From CSSed11-175R1 sp041685735 (GTDB lineage: Bacteria > Actinomycetota > Nitriliruptoria > Nitriliruptorales > Nitriliruptoraceae), in assembly GCA_041685735.1 (NCBI GenBank), contig JAWLFE010000008.1, forward strand, positions 21,141-85,140: a DNA stretch of 64,000 bases, in the 5' to 3' direction. Positions 8,881-18,600 of this stretch are shown piece by piece; the first letter of the stretch is position 1; each line of letters opens with the position of its first letter. The notes under the pieces were generated by a model, which worked only from the letters and a program-made list of their open reading frames with translations, was not told where the DNA came from and made no database searches. The position numbers were made by a program, and so were the translations under genes.

Positions 8881-9243
8881 TCACGCGCGGGCGATCTGCG
8901 ACTCGCGCTTCTCCTTGATGCGGGCCTTCTTGCCGACGCGGTCACGCAGGTAGTACAGCTTGGCGCGCCGCACCCGGCCGCGACGGGCCACCTCGATGCG
9001 ATCGATGACGGGGCTGTGGACGGGGAAGGTCCGCTCGACGCCGACGCCGAAGCTGATCTTGCGCACGGTGAAGGATTCCCGCAGACCGCCACCCCGACGA
9101 CCGATGACCACGCCCTCGAACACCTGGACGCGGGAACGCGTTCCCTCCACGACCTTGACGTGGACCTTGACGGTGTCGCCCGGCCAGAACGCGGGGATGT
9201 CATCCCGTAGACGGGACTTCTCGACGATGTCGACCTTGTTCAT
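8881..9243 (-). CDS. rplS: 50S ribosomal protein L19
   Basis: A 120-aa ribosomal protein at the 30S-50S interface. It shows the typical L19 sequence IPAFWPGDTVKVHVKVVEG, RVQVFEGVVIGRRG, RESFTVRKISFGVGVERTFP and VRRAKLYYLRDRVGKKARI. The ATG at 9243 gives the canonical MNKVDIVEK start. Confidence 0.97.
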   Translation of the reverse strand: MNKVDIVEKSRLRDDIPAFWPGDTVKVHVKVVEGTRSRVQVFEGVVIGRRGGGLRESFTVRKISFGVGVERTFPVHSPVIDRIEVARRGRVRRAKLYYLRDRVGKKARIKEKRESQIARA

Positions 9244-9442
9244 GGTGGGACTTCCTGCTCGCGAGGTGGACGTGACGCACGTTGCGCCTGGGGGCGCACG
9301 ATGACGTGGGGACGACCGGTGGGGTGACGGCACCGGGACCGGAGCGCGGCCCAACCTGACAACCACCTGCATGCCGGCTCGGTGCGTGAATGGGTGCACG
9401 TGGTGGGCGCGGCGATGCTGGCAGCGGGCGCTGCGACGCGCG

Positions 9443-9472
9443 AGGATACGGTCAGGAGGCCTGCAGGGTCAA
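9443..9472 (-). promoter_or_regulatory. Promoter for rplS with long leader
   Basis: On the minus strand TTGACC (9472-9467) and TATCCT (9448-9443) are separated by 18 bases. This good sigma-70-type promoter overlaps the trmD stop codon. It would give rplS its own transcript with a leader of about 195 bases (9244-9437), long enough for autoregulation by a ribosomal protein. No leader fold was derived. Confidence 0.5.
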
Positions 9473-10251
9473 CCTGCACCGTCATCAGCGCGCGGCGGCT
9501 CGGTGCCACGCAGCAGGTCCGGGCGCCGGGCGCGGGTCAACGCCACGGCACGATCGTGGCGCCAGCGGTCCACCGCCCCGTGGTCACCGGAGCTCAGCAC
9601 CTCCGGGACACCGTGACCGCGCAGATCGGCGGGGCGGGTGTACTGCGGGTACTCGAGCAGCCCGTCGGCGAACGACTCATCGGCGGGTGATGCGTCGTTG
9701 CCGACGATCCCGGGACGCAACCGCGTGACCGCCTCGATGATGGCCGCGGCGGCGACCTCCCCACCGAACAGCACGTAGTCACCGATCGAGACCTCGTCGG
9801 TGGCGACGAGGTCGTGGACGCGCTCATCGATGCCCTCGTACCGGCCGCAGATGAGCACCAGTCGGTCCTCTTCGGCCAGTTCGCGGGCCATCGCCTGGTC
9901 GAACGGGCGACCCCGAGGTGTCAGCAGGATCGTGCGCGGTCGGGCACCTCCGGCGAGGTAGCGGGCATCGGCAGGTGGATCGCTGCGCCCCGCCGTCGCG
10001 TCGGGCGGGAGGTCGTTCCACACCGCCTCGGCGGCGGCGGTCAGCACGTCAGCCCGCATGACCATCCCCGCGCCGCCGCCGTAGGGGGCGTCGTCGACGC
10101 TGCGGTGCCGGTCGGTGGTGTAGTCGCGCAGGTCGTGGACCCGCAGGTCCAGCCGGCCGTCCTCGTTGGCACGACCGAGCAGCGACGTCGTCAAGGGACC
10201 GTCGAACCATCCGGGGAAGATCGTCAGGATGTCGATGCGGGGTGTGGTCAC
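9469..10251 (-). CDS. trmD: tRNA (guanine-N1)-methyltransferase
   Basis: Methylates G37 next to the anticodon using S-adenosylmethionine, which prevents +1 frameshifting. The 260-aa SPOUT enzyme begins RIDILTIFPGWFDGPL. It carries DAPYGGGAGMVMRADV, RTILLTPRGRPFDQ, the knot motif LICGRYEGIDERV and SIGDYVLFGGEVAA. The GTG start at 10251 overlaps the rimM stop in a GTGA, so translation is coupled. Longer upstream extensions in the same frame are low-complexity and not homologous. Confidence 0.95.
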   Translation of the reverse strand: MTTPRIDILTIFPGWFDGPLTTSLLGRANEDGRLDLRVHDLRDYTTDRHRSVDDAPYGGGAGMVMRADVLTAAAEAVWNDLPPDATAGRSDPPADARYLAGGARPRTILLTPRGRPFDQAMARELAEEDRLVLICGRYEGIDERVHDLVATDEVSIGDYVLFGGEVAAAAIIEAVTRLRPGIVGNDASPADESFADGLLEYPQYTRPADLRGHGVPEVLSSGDHGAVDRWRHDRAVALTRARRPDLLRGTEPPRADDGAG

Positions 10252-10805
10252 GTGTCCGCACCCTCGTCGGGACGCACGACCTCGGCGTCGCTGGGATCGA
10301 GGAGACCGGCAGGGGGGTCGACCAGGCGGAGGCGCTCGGTCCCGTCCTCGGTGACATCGACCTCGACGAAGTCCTCGACGGTCGGCAGCAGCCACGTTCC
10401 CCCGTCCGACCGCGTGACCTCGAGCAGGTCGTAGCCGGCCGCGTCCGGCAGTTCGATCAGGGCGCTGACGCTGCCGAGGTCACCGCCATCCTCATCGACC
10501 ACGGCCATGTCGATCAGTTCGTGGGCGTAGTAGGTCTCGGACTCCGACAGATCCGCCGGCGGGGCTTCGATCAGTTGCCCGCGCAGCCGTTCGGCGGCGG
10601 TCCGGTCGGTGACCCCCGCGAAGCGCAGGAGCAGCCGCCCCTGGTGGGGACGGCTGGCCTCGATGCTGGTCGGGCGACCGTCGAGGTGGACCTCGGCGCC
10701 GGCGTCGAAGCGTCCGGGCACGTCGGACAGGACGTGCACCGACACCTCGCCGCGGATGCCGTGGGCCTTGACGATCCGCCCGATGGCGACCAGGTCGTCG
10801 CTCAC
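10248..10805 (-). CDS. rimM: 16S rRNA processing protein RimM
   Basis: Assembly factor for the 30S head, binding ribosomal protein S19. The 185-aa product has the N-terminal barrel (VAIGRIVKAHGIRGEVSVHV) and the C-terminal PRC-barrel (YYAHELIDMAVVDEDG, YDLLEVTRSDGGTWLLP). It starts with GTG at 10805 and ends overlapping trmD. It lies 7 bp below the KH-domain gene. Confidence 0.94.
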   Translation of the reverse strand: MSDDLVAIGRIVKAHGIRGEVSVHVLSDVPGRFDAGAEVHLDGRPTSIEASRPHQGRLLLRFAGVTDRTAAERLRGQLIEAPPADLSESETYYAHELIDMAVVDEDGGDLGSVSALIELPDAAGYDLLEVTRSDGGTWLLPTVEDFVEVDVTEDGTERLRLVDPPAGLLDPSDAEVVRPDEGADT

Positions 10806-10812
10806 GTCGGAG

Positions 10813-11049
10813 TCAGTCGACGATCTCGACGGTGACGTTCTCGTCGTCGAGAGAACCGGCGGCCTTGACGAGCGTGCGCAGCGCCTTGGCGGTGCGGCCC
10901 CGCTTGCCGATGACCTTGCCGAGATCCTCCTGGTTGACGTTCAGCTCCAGGACGGTCTCACGTGGGTCATCGTCGACGTCGATCCGGACATCATCCGGGT
11001 GGTCGACCAGCTGCTTGGCGACGAACTCGAGGACGTCTTCGGACCTCAT
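10813..11049 (-). CDS. khpA: KH-domain RNA-binding protein KhpA
   Basis: A 78-aa single KH-domain protein that binds structured RNA, usually as a KhpA/KhpB pair in Gram-positive bacteria. The diagnostic LGKVIGKRGRTAKALRTLVK contains the GXXG loop (GKRG). It sits in the invariant rpsP-khpA-rimM-trmD-rplS order, and its start codon overlaps the rpsP stop by 4 bp. Confidence 0.93.
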   Translation of the reverse strand: MRSEDVLEFVAKQLVDHPDDVRIDVDDDPRETVLELNVNQEDLGKVIGKRGRTAKALRTLVKAAGSLDDENVTVEIVD

Positions 11050-11393
11050 GCGTCGTCCTCCGCTGCCTCGGCAGCCTTGGCCTTGGCCTTCTTCGACTGC
11101 TTGGGCTTGACCTCGGAGCGGTCGCGGCCGGTGTCGCCGGGCTTGAACTGCTCCCAGACGCCGGTGATGCGCAGCAGCTTCTTGACGGCGTCCGACGGCT
11201 GTGCGCCGTTCGACAGCCAGTGCAGGGCCCGCTCCTCGTCGATGCGGACGAAGGACGGCTCCTCGAGGGGGCGGTACTCGCCGAAGATCTCGATGAAGCG
11301 CCCATCGCGCGGCGAGCGCGAGTCGGCGGCGACGACGCGGTAGTACGGGCGCTTGACGGTGCCTTCGCGGCGGAGGCGGAGTTTGACGGCCAT
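11046..11393 (-). CDS. rpsP: 30S ribosomal protein S16
   Basis: A 115-aa S16 protein beginning MAVKLRLRREGTVKRPYYRV, with DGRFIEIFGEYRP and LHWLSNGAQPSDAVKKLL. The C-terminal 35 residues form a Lys/Ala/Glu-rich extension typical of high-GC actinobacteria. It is the first gene of the overlapping rpsP-khpA pair. A 266-bp spacer separates it from ffh. Confidence 0.97.
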   Translation of the reverse strand: MAVKLRLRREGTVKRPYYRVVAADSRSPRDGRFIEIFGEYRPLEEPSFVRIDEERALHWLSNGAQPSDAVKKLLRITGVWEQFKPGDTGRDRSEVKPKQSKKAKAKAAEAAEDDA

Positions 11394-11659
11394 GACACAG
11401 ATCCCTTGGTGGGCCGTCCCGGTGGACCGATGACGGCGGATGGAGCCGATCCGTACCTGCACGGGCTGCCTCGGTGCTACACCGACCGCGTCATCATCGA
11501 CGCGGGGTCGACACAGGGTCGGTGGGCGGGCAGCCGGTGTGGCGGAGACCGGCGCAGTGGTCAGCACCGACAGGGGCACAGGGCCCGGACGGGTGCGATG
11601 CCCGGAAGGCTACCGCACCGCTCCCCCGCTGCGCCATCCACGGTCCGGCGAGGTTCGGG

Positions 11660-13108
11660 TCAGCGTCGTTTGCCGCGCTTCGGAGCCGGCTGCAGACCCT
11701 GGAAGCCACCGAGCCCGCCGGCACCACCGCCGCCTCCCATGCCCGACTGGAGCTGTCGCAGCGCCGCGGCCTGTGCCTGGCGGCCCTGCTTGCCCTTGGG
11801 CGGCTTGCTGCCCTGCTGCCCGGACATCTTGGCGGCGCTCTTCATCACCTTCTGGACCTGCTCGAACTGCTTGACCAGCCGGTTGACCTCGGTGACCGTC
11901 GTGCCGGACCCGGCGGCGATGCGCTTACGGCGGCGACCGTTGAGCACCTTGGGCTTGGTGCGCTCCTCGGGGGTCATCGACCGGATGATGGCCTCGATGC
12001 GGGCCACCTGCTTGTCGTCGACGTCCACGTCCTTCAATTGCTTGGACATCCCCGGCATCATCCCGAGCAGGCCCTGCAGCGAACCCATGCGCTTGAGCAT
12101 CTGCATCTGCTGGAGGAAGTCCTCGAGCGTGAACTCGCCGCTGAGCAGCGCCTCCTCGGCGGAGGCCGCTTCCTCCTCGGTGTAGGTCGCCTCGGCCTTC
12201 TCGATGAGCGTCATGACATCGCCCATACCGAGGATGCGCGACGCCATCCGGTCCGGGTGGAAGGCCTCGAACTCGTCGAGCTTCTCCCCGATCGACGCGA
12301 ACTTGATCGGCTTGCCGGTGACCTCGCGAACCGACAGCGCCGCACCACCGCGGGCGTCACCGTCGAGCTTCGACAGGATCACGCCGTCGAACCCGACGCC
12401 GTCCTGGAAGGCTTTGGCGACGTTGACCGCTTCCTGACCGATCATCGCGTCGATGACGAACAGCGTCTCGCTGGCGGCCACGGCCTCACGGATCGCGCGG
12501 GCCTGTGCGATCAGTTCGTCGTCGATCCCGAGGCGCCCCGCGGTGTCGACGATGACCACGTCACAGCCCGTCTCGCGCGCCTTGTCGATCGACTCCCTGG
12601 CCACCGGGACCGGATCACCGGAGGTCACGGGGGCGTAGACGTGCACACCGGCGCGCTCCGCGTTGACCTTGAGCTGTTCGACGGCGGCCGGGCGCTGCAG
12701 GTCGCAGGCGACCAGCATCGGGTTGCGGCCCTTGGACTTCAGCAGCGCGGCCAGCTTGCCGGCCGCGGTCGTCTTCCCGGACCCCTGCAGCCCGGCGAGC
12801 ATGATCACCGCCGGCTTGCCGGTCAGGTTGAGACCCTCCGCCGGGCCGCCGAGTGCACGCTCGAGCTCCTGCGAGACGATCTTGATGACCTGTTGCGACG
12901 GGTTGAGGGCCTTGGAGACCTCCTCACCGACGAGCTCTTCGCGGAGCCGCTCGATCATCCCCTTGACGACCTTGAAGTTGACGTCCGCCTCCAGCAACGC
13001 GAGGCGGATCTCCTTCAGGGTCGCATCGACGGTCTTCTCGTCCAGGCGACCGCGACCCTTGACCCGATCGAGGGCCGATTCGAGCTTCGTGCTGAGTTGA
13101 TCGAACAC
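11660..13108 (-). CDS. ffh: Signal recognition particle protein Ffh (SRP54)
   Basis: GTPase that binds 4.5S RNA and signal sequences and delivers nascent membrane proteins to FtsY. The N domain is residues 1-85. The G domain shows G1 AGLQGSGKTT, G3 DTAGR and G4 SKLDGDARGG. The methionine-rich M domain follows (FLQQMQMLKRMGSLQGLLGM, then RKRIAAGSGTTVTEVNRLVK), with a Gly- and Lys-rich tail. The start is GTG at 13108 (V/M-FDQLSTKLE). The 482-aa length is normal. Confidence 0.97.
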   Translation of the reverse strand: MFDQLSTKLESALDRVKGRGRLDEKTVDATLKEIRLALLEADVNFKVVKGMIERLREELVGEEVSKALNPSQQVIKIVSQELERALGGPAEGLNLTGKPAVIMLAGLQGSGKTTAAGKLAALLKSKGRNPMLVACDLQRPAAVEQLKVNAERAGVHVYAPVTSGDPVPVARESIDKARETGCDVVIVDTAGRLGIDDELIAQARAIREAVAASETLFVIDAMIGQEAVNVAKAFQDGVGFDGVILSKLDGDARGGAALSVREVTGKPIKFASIGEKLDEFEAFHPDRMASRILGMGDVMTLIEKAEATYTEEEAASAEEALLSGEFTLEDFLQQMQMLKRMGSLQGLLGMMPGMSKQLKDVDVDDKQVARIEAIIRSMTPEERTKPKVLNGRRRKRIAAGSGTTVTEVNRLVKQFEQVQKVMKSAAKMSGQQGSKPPKGKQGRQAQAAALRQLQSGMGGGGGAGGLGGFQGLQPAPKRGKRR

Positions 13109-13161
13109 GGGCGGTCCTGGGGGCTGGTGTCACGAGCGGCTTGTGACCCGCGAGCGTAGCG

Positions 13162-13210
13162 GCCGGACCCACCGACCCGGCCGGACCCACCGACCCGGCC
13201 GGCCCGACCG
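13162..13210. repeat. 18-nt intergenic tandem repeat
   Basis: About 2.7 copies of the unit CCGGACCCACCGACCCGG lie between ffh and the plus-strand membrane-anchored gene. No coding role is apparent. Confidence 0.6.
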
Positions 13211-13277
13211 ACGGGCACGGGTCGTGATCCGCGTCGGACCGTGTCGCGCACCGCTGCCATCGACTGCCACGTAGCCT

Positions 13278-14264
13278 GTGGCGCGACCGGCTCGCTGCCA
13301 CCGACCACCAGGGAGACCCATCGGGAGTGACGGGGACGACGCGACCGGACGCGGGGAACGGCGCGGGCGCGACGGCCAGGTGGTCCTGGCCACACTGGCG
13401 ACCCTGGGCGTGGTCATCGGCGCCGTCTGGTGGCTGTCGGCGACCGACACCGACGACCGCGCCAGCGATCCCGCCGAGGAGACGGATCCCGCCGAGGAGA
13501 TGGATCCGGCCGACGAGGCGGAGCGCGTCACCATGCTGCTCCCCAACGGCGACCGCGTCGAGGTGCTGGCGCCCCCGCAGCTCCCGACCGAGGAGGTACG
13601 GGCGACGGCGGACGTGACGACCGGCGAACAGCCGGTGCTCACGGTCTTCGTCGATCCGACGTCGGACGACCCGGCCTGGCCGGAGGGCGAACTCGCGGAG
13701 GGCCTGGAGGTCGAGCTGCTCGACGAGCGCTGGGGCGGCGAGCTCCTCGAGGTCACGGGTACCGAGGTCCCGCGCACCGCGCTGGTGTGGCGCGGCCAGG
13801 ACCATGGGGCCCTCCTGAGTCCGGTGATCGGGACGGCGGCCGAGCTGCTCGATGCCCTCACGCTGGAAGAACGGCCCGACGGTGTCATCGTCCAGGTCGA
13901 CCCGGACCTCATCGCCGATCCGGGATGGCGGTTCGTTGGGATCACCATCGGTGAGGAGGCGGCCGTCGCCGACGCCGATGGCAACGGACCGGCCGCCGCC
14001 GAGCGTCTCGCGGTGACCGTCGCAGAGCGCACGGATGCGTCGGCCTCCCGCGCAGGGACCGATCTCGGCGGGCAGGACCTCGAGTCCCGTTCCGTGGAGG
14101 GCGGCGAGCTCTTCGAGGACAAGGACGGGCGGCTCCGGCTCGTCGGCGAGACCGCGATCGTCACCAACGGGTTCGTGTGGGACCGGCAACCCGGTGATCA
14201 GCAGGACCGGATGCGCGAGGTCATGGCGAGCATCCGGGCGACGTGGGAGCCGGCGGGCGACTGA
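13278..14264 (+). CDS. Membrane-anchored protein with extracytoplasmic domain, function unknown
   Basis: I do not recognise this family. A basic N-terminus is followed by one transmembrane segment (VVLATLATLGVVIGAVWWL, about residues 35-53). An acidic 18-nt-repeat-encoded spacer (DPAEET, DPAEEM, DPADEA) comes next, then an extracytoplasmic alpha/beta domain of about 230 residues ending in RMREVMASIRATWEP. The only plus-strand gene among the SRP genes, it ends convergently with ftsY. The start is uncertain. The GTG at 13278 touches a TAGCCT -10-like hexamer and so is unlikely to be used. An AGGGAG site precedes an in-frame ATC at 13320, and a GTG at 13380 would start at the membrane helix. Confidence 0.65.
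   Translation: MARPARCHRPPGRPIGSDGDDATGRGERRGRDGQVVLATLATLGVVIGAVWWLSATDTDDRASDPAEETDPAEEMDPADEAERVTMLLPNGDRVEVLAPPQLPTEEVRATADVTTGEQPVLTVFVDPTSDDPAWPEGELAEGLEVELLDERWGGELLEVTGTEVPRTALVWRGQDHGALLSPVIGTAAELLDALTLEERPDGVIVQVDPDLIADPGWRFVGITIGEEAAVADADGNGPAAAERLAVTVAERTDASASRAGTDLGGQDLESRSVEGGELFEDKDGRLRLVGETAIVTNGFVWDRQPGDQQDRMREVMASIRATWEPAGD
13467..13520 (+). repeat. 18-nt in-frame tandem repeat (acidic juxtamembrane spacer)
   Basis: Three copies start at 13467, 13485 and 13503. They encode the six-residue unit D-P-A-E/D-E-x directly after the membrane helix. Such a repeat could change spacer length without breaking the frame. Confidence 0.8.
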
Positions 14265-14266
14265 CG

Positions 14267-14281
14267 GCCGGCTCAGCCGGC
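14267..14281. terminator. Short hairpin between convergent genes
   Basis: GCCGGC-TCA-GCCGGC forms a perfect 6-bp GC stem between the convergent 3' ends of the membrane-anchored gene and ftsY. There is no U-tract, so termination here is only plausible. Confidence 0.3.
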
Positions 14282-14291
14282 GACCTCCGGG

Positions 14292-15485
14292 TCAGCCCGT
14301 CAGGTCGGTGAACAGACCGTCGACGAACAGCTCCGGGTCGAACGGGGCGAGGTCGTCGATCTCCTCCCCCAGGCCGACGAGCTTGACCGGCAATCCCAGC
14401 TCCCGCTGGATCGCGACGACGATGCCGCCCTTGGACGAGCCGTCGAGCTTGGTCAGCACCACGCCGGTGAGATCCACGGCCTGCATGAAGGCGCTGGCCT
14501 GCGCGATGCCGTTCTGCCCGGTGGTCGCGTCCAGGACGAGCAGGGTCTCCTCGAGCGGGCCGGCCTGCTTCTCCAGCACCCGCTTGACCTTGCCGAGTTC
14601 GTCCATCAGGGCCGACTTGTTGTGCAGCCGCCCGGCCGTGTCGACGATCAGCAGATCGGCGCCCCGCTCCGCTGCGGCCGCGTACCCCTCGAAGGCCACC
14701 GCTCCCGGGTCGGCCCCCTCGTCCTTGCGCACGAGGTGCGCGCCGGTCCGCGTGGCCCAGATCCCGAGCTGCTCCGCTGCGGCGGCGCGGAACGTGTCCG
14801 CGGCGGCGAGCACGACCTGCCGCTCCTCCCGCTGCTCGATGGCGGCGAGCTTGCCGATGGACGTCGTCTTCCCGGTGCCGTTGACGCCGGTGATCAGCCA
14901 GACCGTCGGGCCGTCGTCGGTCGCCCGCGCCAGCGACCGGTCGCCGGTCTCGAGCGCGGATCGCAGCTCCTGCTTCAGCAGCTCCGTGACCGCCTCTGGG
15001 GTGGTCGCGCCCTCTTCGCGGCTCCGGCGCTTGAGTTCCTCGACGATCTCCATCGTGGCGGTCACCCCGACGTCGGCGCCGATCAGGACCTCCTCGAGCC
15101 CCTCCCAGGCATCCTCGGTGACCCCGCGACCGAACAGGTCGGCGACCGACGCACCGAGCACGTTGCGGGTGCGCGCCAGGCGACGGTTGAACCGCTCCCC
15201 CAGCGACAGCGGCGGTTCCTCGACCAACGCCTCGGGGGTGTCGGGCACCTCCGGGATGGCGACATCGAGGTCTTCGTCGACGTCCTCTTCCGGGGCCGGC
15301 AGCGTGTCGGTCGCTGCCGTGGAGGTCTCGGATCCGCGGTCGGTGGCCTGCGTGGATCCGTCTGGCCGCGCGTCGTCGCGTCGCGAGGGGCGCCGCGACG
15401 TGCTCAGCAGGCCAGCTCCCACGAGCACGATCAGCAGGCCGACGACCGCAACGACGATCGGGATGCCATCGAGAGCTTCGAACAC
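14292..15485 (-). CDS. ftsY: Signal recognition particle receptor FtsY
   Basis: Membrane-associated SRP receptor GTPase of 397 aa. An N-terminal hydrophobic anchor (PIVVAVVGLLIVLVGAGLL) and an acidic linker precede the N domain (LSLGERFNRRLARTRNVLG) and the G domain. The G domain has G1 TGVNGTGKTTSIGKLA, DTFRAAAAEQL, G3 DTAGRLHNK and G4 TKLDGSSKGG, and ends GEEIDDLAPFDPELFVDGLF. The N-terminal transmembrane anchor is the actinobacterial type. The start is GTG at 15485. Confidence 0.96.
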   Translation of the reverse strand: MFEALDGIPIVVAVVGLLIVLVGAGLLSTSRRPSRRDDARPDGSTQATDRGSETSTAATDTLPAPEEDVDEDLDVAIPEVPDTPEALVEEPPLSLGERFNRRLARTRNVLGASVADLFGRGVTEDAWEGLEEVLIGADVGVTATMEIVEELKRRSREEGATTPEAVTELLKQELRSALETGDRSLARATDDGPTVWLITGVNGTGKTTSIGKLAAIEQREERQVVLAAADTFRAAAAEQLGIWATRTGAHLVRKDEGADPGAVAFEGYAAAAERGADLLIVDTAGRLHNKSALMDELGKVKRVLEKQAGPLEETLLVLDATTGQNGIAQASAFMQAVDLTGVVLTKLDGSSKGGIVVAIQRELGLPVKLVGLGEEIDDLAPFDPELFVDGLFTDLTG

Positions 15486-15629
15486 GGTGTGGACCTCGTG
15501 TCAGGGTGCTCGGGCGGGACGGCACGGGCACCGGGTGGGCGTTCTGACCATACGTGTTCGCGGGTCAGGTGGTGGTGGGCCGGGTGATCGCGGGTCAGGT
15601 GGTCGCGGGCGCGACGAACCGGGGCGGGA

Positions 15630-18600
15630 TCAGCCGACGGGCGAGGGCGCGTCCGCCTGCGCGTCGGCCCCCTCTGGGACCTCCGCCTGATCGTCCAGAG
15701 CTTCGGTCGGATCGTCGCTGGCCCGTTGCTCGAGGTGCTGGCCCGTGGCCGCCTGATCGCGGAGCCGCTCGGCGACGACCTTGGTCACCGCATCGGGACC
15801 CATCGTGATCCCGTACAGGACGTCGGCGATCTCCATCGACCGCTTCTGGTGGGTCACCATGATGATCTGGGCATGCCCTCGGAAGGAGCGGATGACCTTG
15901 AGCAGCCGCTGGAGGTTCACGTCGTCCAGTGCGGCATCGACCTCGTCGAGGACGTAGAACGGTGACGGGCGAGCGCGGAAGATCGCGAACACGAAGGCGA
16001 GCACCGTCAGGGACCGCTCGCCGCCGGAGAGCAGCGACAGCCGCGTCACCTTCTTCCCCGGCGGCCGCGCCTCGACCTCGATGCCGGCGGTCAGCAGATC
16101 GTCGCTGTCGGTCAACACCAGGCGCCCGTGGCCACCGGGGAAGACCGTCTCGAAGGTCAGCTCGAACTCCCGGGCCACGTCGTCGAACGCGGCCTTGAAG
16201 ACCTCGCGGATCCGGTCATCGACCGCGACGACGATCTCCGCGAGGTCGCGCTTGGAACGGCGCAGGTCGTCGAGCTGGTCGGACAGGAACGCGTGCCGTT
16301 CCTCCAGCGCCTTGAACTCCTCGAGCGCGAGCGGGTTCACCCGCCCGAGAAGGCCGATCTTGCGGACCAGGACGTCCTCGCGTTCGGCCAACTCATCGGC
16401 GTCGTAGCTGCCGGCGTCCGGATGGTCCGCGCGCACCTCATCGGGGGTCAGGGACAGCTCGCTGCGGAGGCGGCCCTCCAGGGCCTCCAGCCGTGAGACG
16501 ACGTCGGCGCGGCGCATCTGCGCGGCGTGACGGTGCTCACGTAGGTCGTCGAGCTGCGCGACCACGTCGGCCAGCTCCGCGCGAGCCTCGGTCAGCTCCG
16601 CGCGCCTGGCCGACGCCTGCCTCTGCAGCTCGTCCCGTTCGGTCCCGGCTTCGGCGGAAGCATGTTGCAGGGCCTCCAGCGCCTCGCGGGCGACGATCGC
16701 CAACTCGCCGCAGCGTTCGATGCCGTGACGTCGGGCCTCACGGCGACGGGCCGCCTGGGCCAGCGCGGCCTCGACCTCATCGGCCTCGGTCCGCAGCGCG
16801 GTCTCCTGTGCTTCGAGGTGACGGACCTGCTCGGTGGTCCGCTCCAGGGTGACGCGCGCGTCGAGCTCACGTTCGCGTGCCACCTCGACACGGTCATCGA
16901 GGTCGGCAGCCAGGTCGTCCGGGCCGTCCTCGATGTCATCCGGATCGTCGACCGGACCGCGACCGTGCAGCTCGGACAGGGCGGCCCGGTCGCGTTCGAG
17001 GACCTCGTCGAGTTCGGCTTTCTGCGCGGCGACCACCTCACGCTGGGTGGTCAGGGAGTGCAGTTCCTTGTTCAGGCGGGCGAGGCGCTCGGCCGCGCCC
17101 GTGATGCGCGCGTCCGATTCGTTGATGCGTTCGGTCGCGGCCTTCAGTTCCTGACGGGCCTCCTCGAGTGCCGCGGCCGCCGCCTCACGCTCGGTGGCGA
17201 TCCGGTCGAGGTCCGCCGCGAGGTCGTCCGCGCGGGCCTCGGCCTGGTCGGCAGCCGTCGCGGTCAGCACCGACGAACGCTCGTTGGTACCGCCGGCGCG
17301 GAACCCGTGCGGACCGGCCAGATCCCCGTCAGGGGTCACGAACGTCAGGTCGACCTCACGTCCGTGCAGCAGCACCGCGGTGTCCCAGTCCGGCACGACG
17401 TAGGTCCGGGCCAGCACCTGCCGGAGCGCCGCGGTGACGCCTGCTTCCACCTCGCCGTCACCGGCCGGCTCCAGCAGCTCGGCGACCGGGCGCGCCCCGG
17501 CCGCGTCCAACCGCTCGCGCAGGTCGTCGTCGATCGGGGCCGCGGTCCGACGCTCCTGGCGGGCCGCCAGCACGATCGCGGTGCCGGCCTCGACCTCACG
17601 GAGCCAGGCGACGGCCCGTCTGGCCCGCTCCGAGGTCGTGACCACCACGGCTTCACCAAGTGGTCCAAGCGCGGCAGCCACCGCACCATCGTGGCCGCCG
17701 GCGACGCGGACGTGGTCAGCGACCGGCCCGAGGACCCCCTCGACCTCGCCGGACAACAGCGCGGCGCCACCCCCGTCGGTCTCCTCGAGCGCCGCGCGCA
17801 GCGCCTGGGCGCGCGCGACCTGTGACGCCCGTTCGGCATCCACGTCCCGCGATCGGGCGGCGAGGCCGGCCTCCACCGAGGCGCGCTCCTCGACCGTCGC
17901 CTCGGCCGCCTCCAACGCCGTGGTGAGCTCGACCTCGCTCGTGTCGAGGCGATGGATCTCGTCCTGGACGCCAGCGACCTCGCGCTCCGCCTCGACGATC
18001 CTGCCGTCGAGCGTCGACAGCATCGAGGTGACGCGGCCGAGCTCGGCCTCGGCGGAGGCGGTCGAGCCGCGCAGGGCCGACACCTCGCCCTCCCAGCGCA
18101 GCACACGTTCGCGCTGTTCGGCGCGACGGCGGCGCTCCGCCTGGAGCTTCTGCTCGTGGGCACGCCGCGCGAGTTCCGCCTCGCGACGGCCGGCCGAGGC
18201 CTCGTCGAGCGCCTGACGGTCGGTGGTCAGCTCCTCGGCACGCTCGACGCGCTGCTCAGCGACGCGGTCCGCCTGCGTGCGCAGTTCCTCCGGAGGTCGA
18301 CCCGCCAGCGGCTCCTCGACGTACTCGACCAGGTGGCGGCGTTTGGCCTCGATCAGATCCGAGGTCCCGCGCAGCCGCTCGGCGAGCGACGTCAGGCCGT
18401 GGACCGTGGTCTGCGCCGCTTCGACGGCGGGACCCAGTCGGCTCAGTTCCGCCTCCAGCGAGGCGACCCGCTGCTGAGCCTGGTCACGACGCGCCTCCAG
18501 GTCGGCCTGCGCCGAACCGGTGGACGAGTCGTCCCGGTCCTCCGCGTCGACCAGCCGGGTGAGCCGATCGAGCTCCCGGGCGGCGATGCGGACCTTGACC

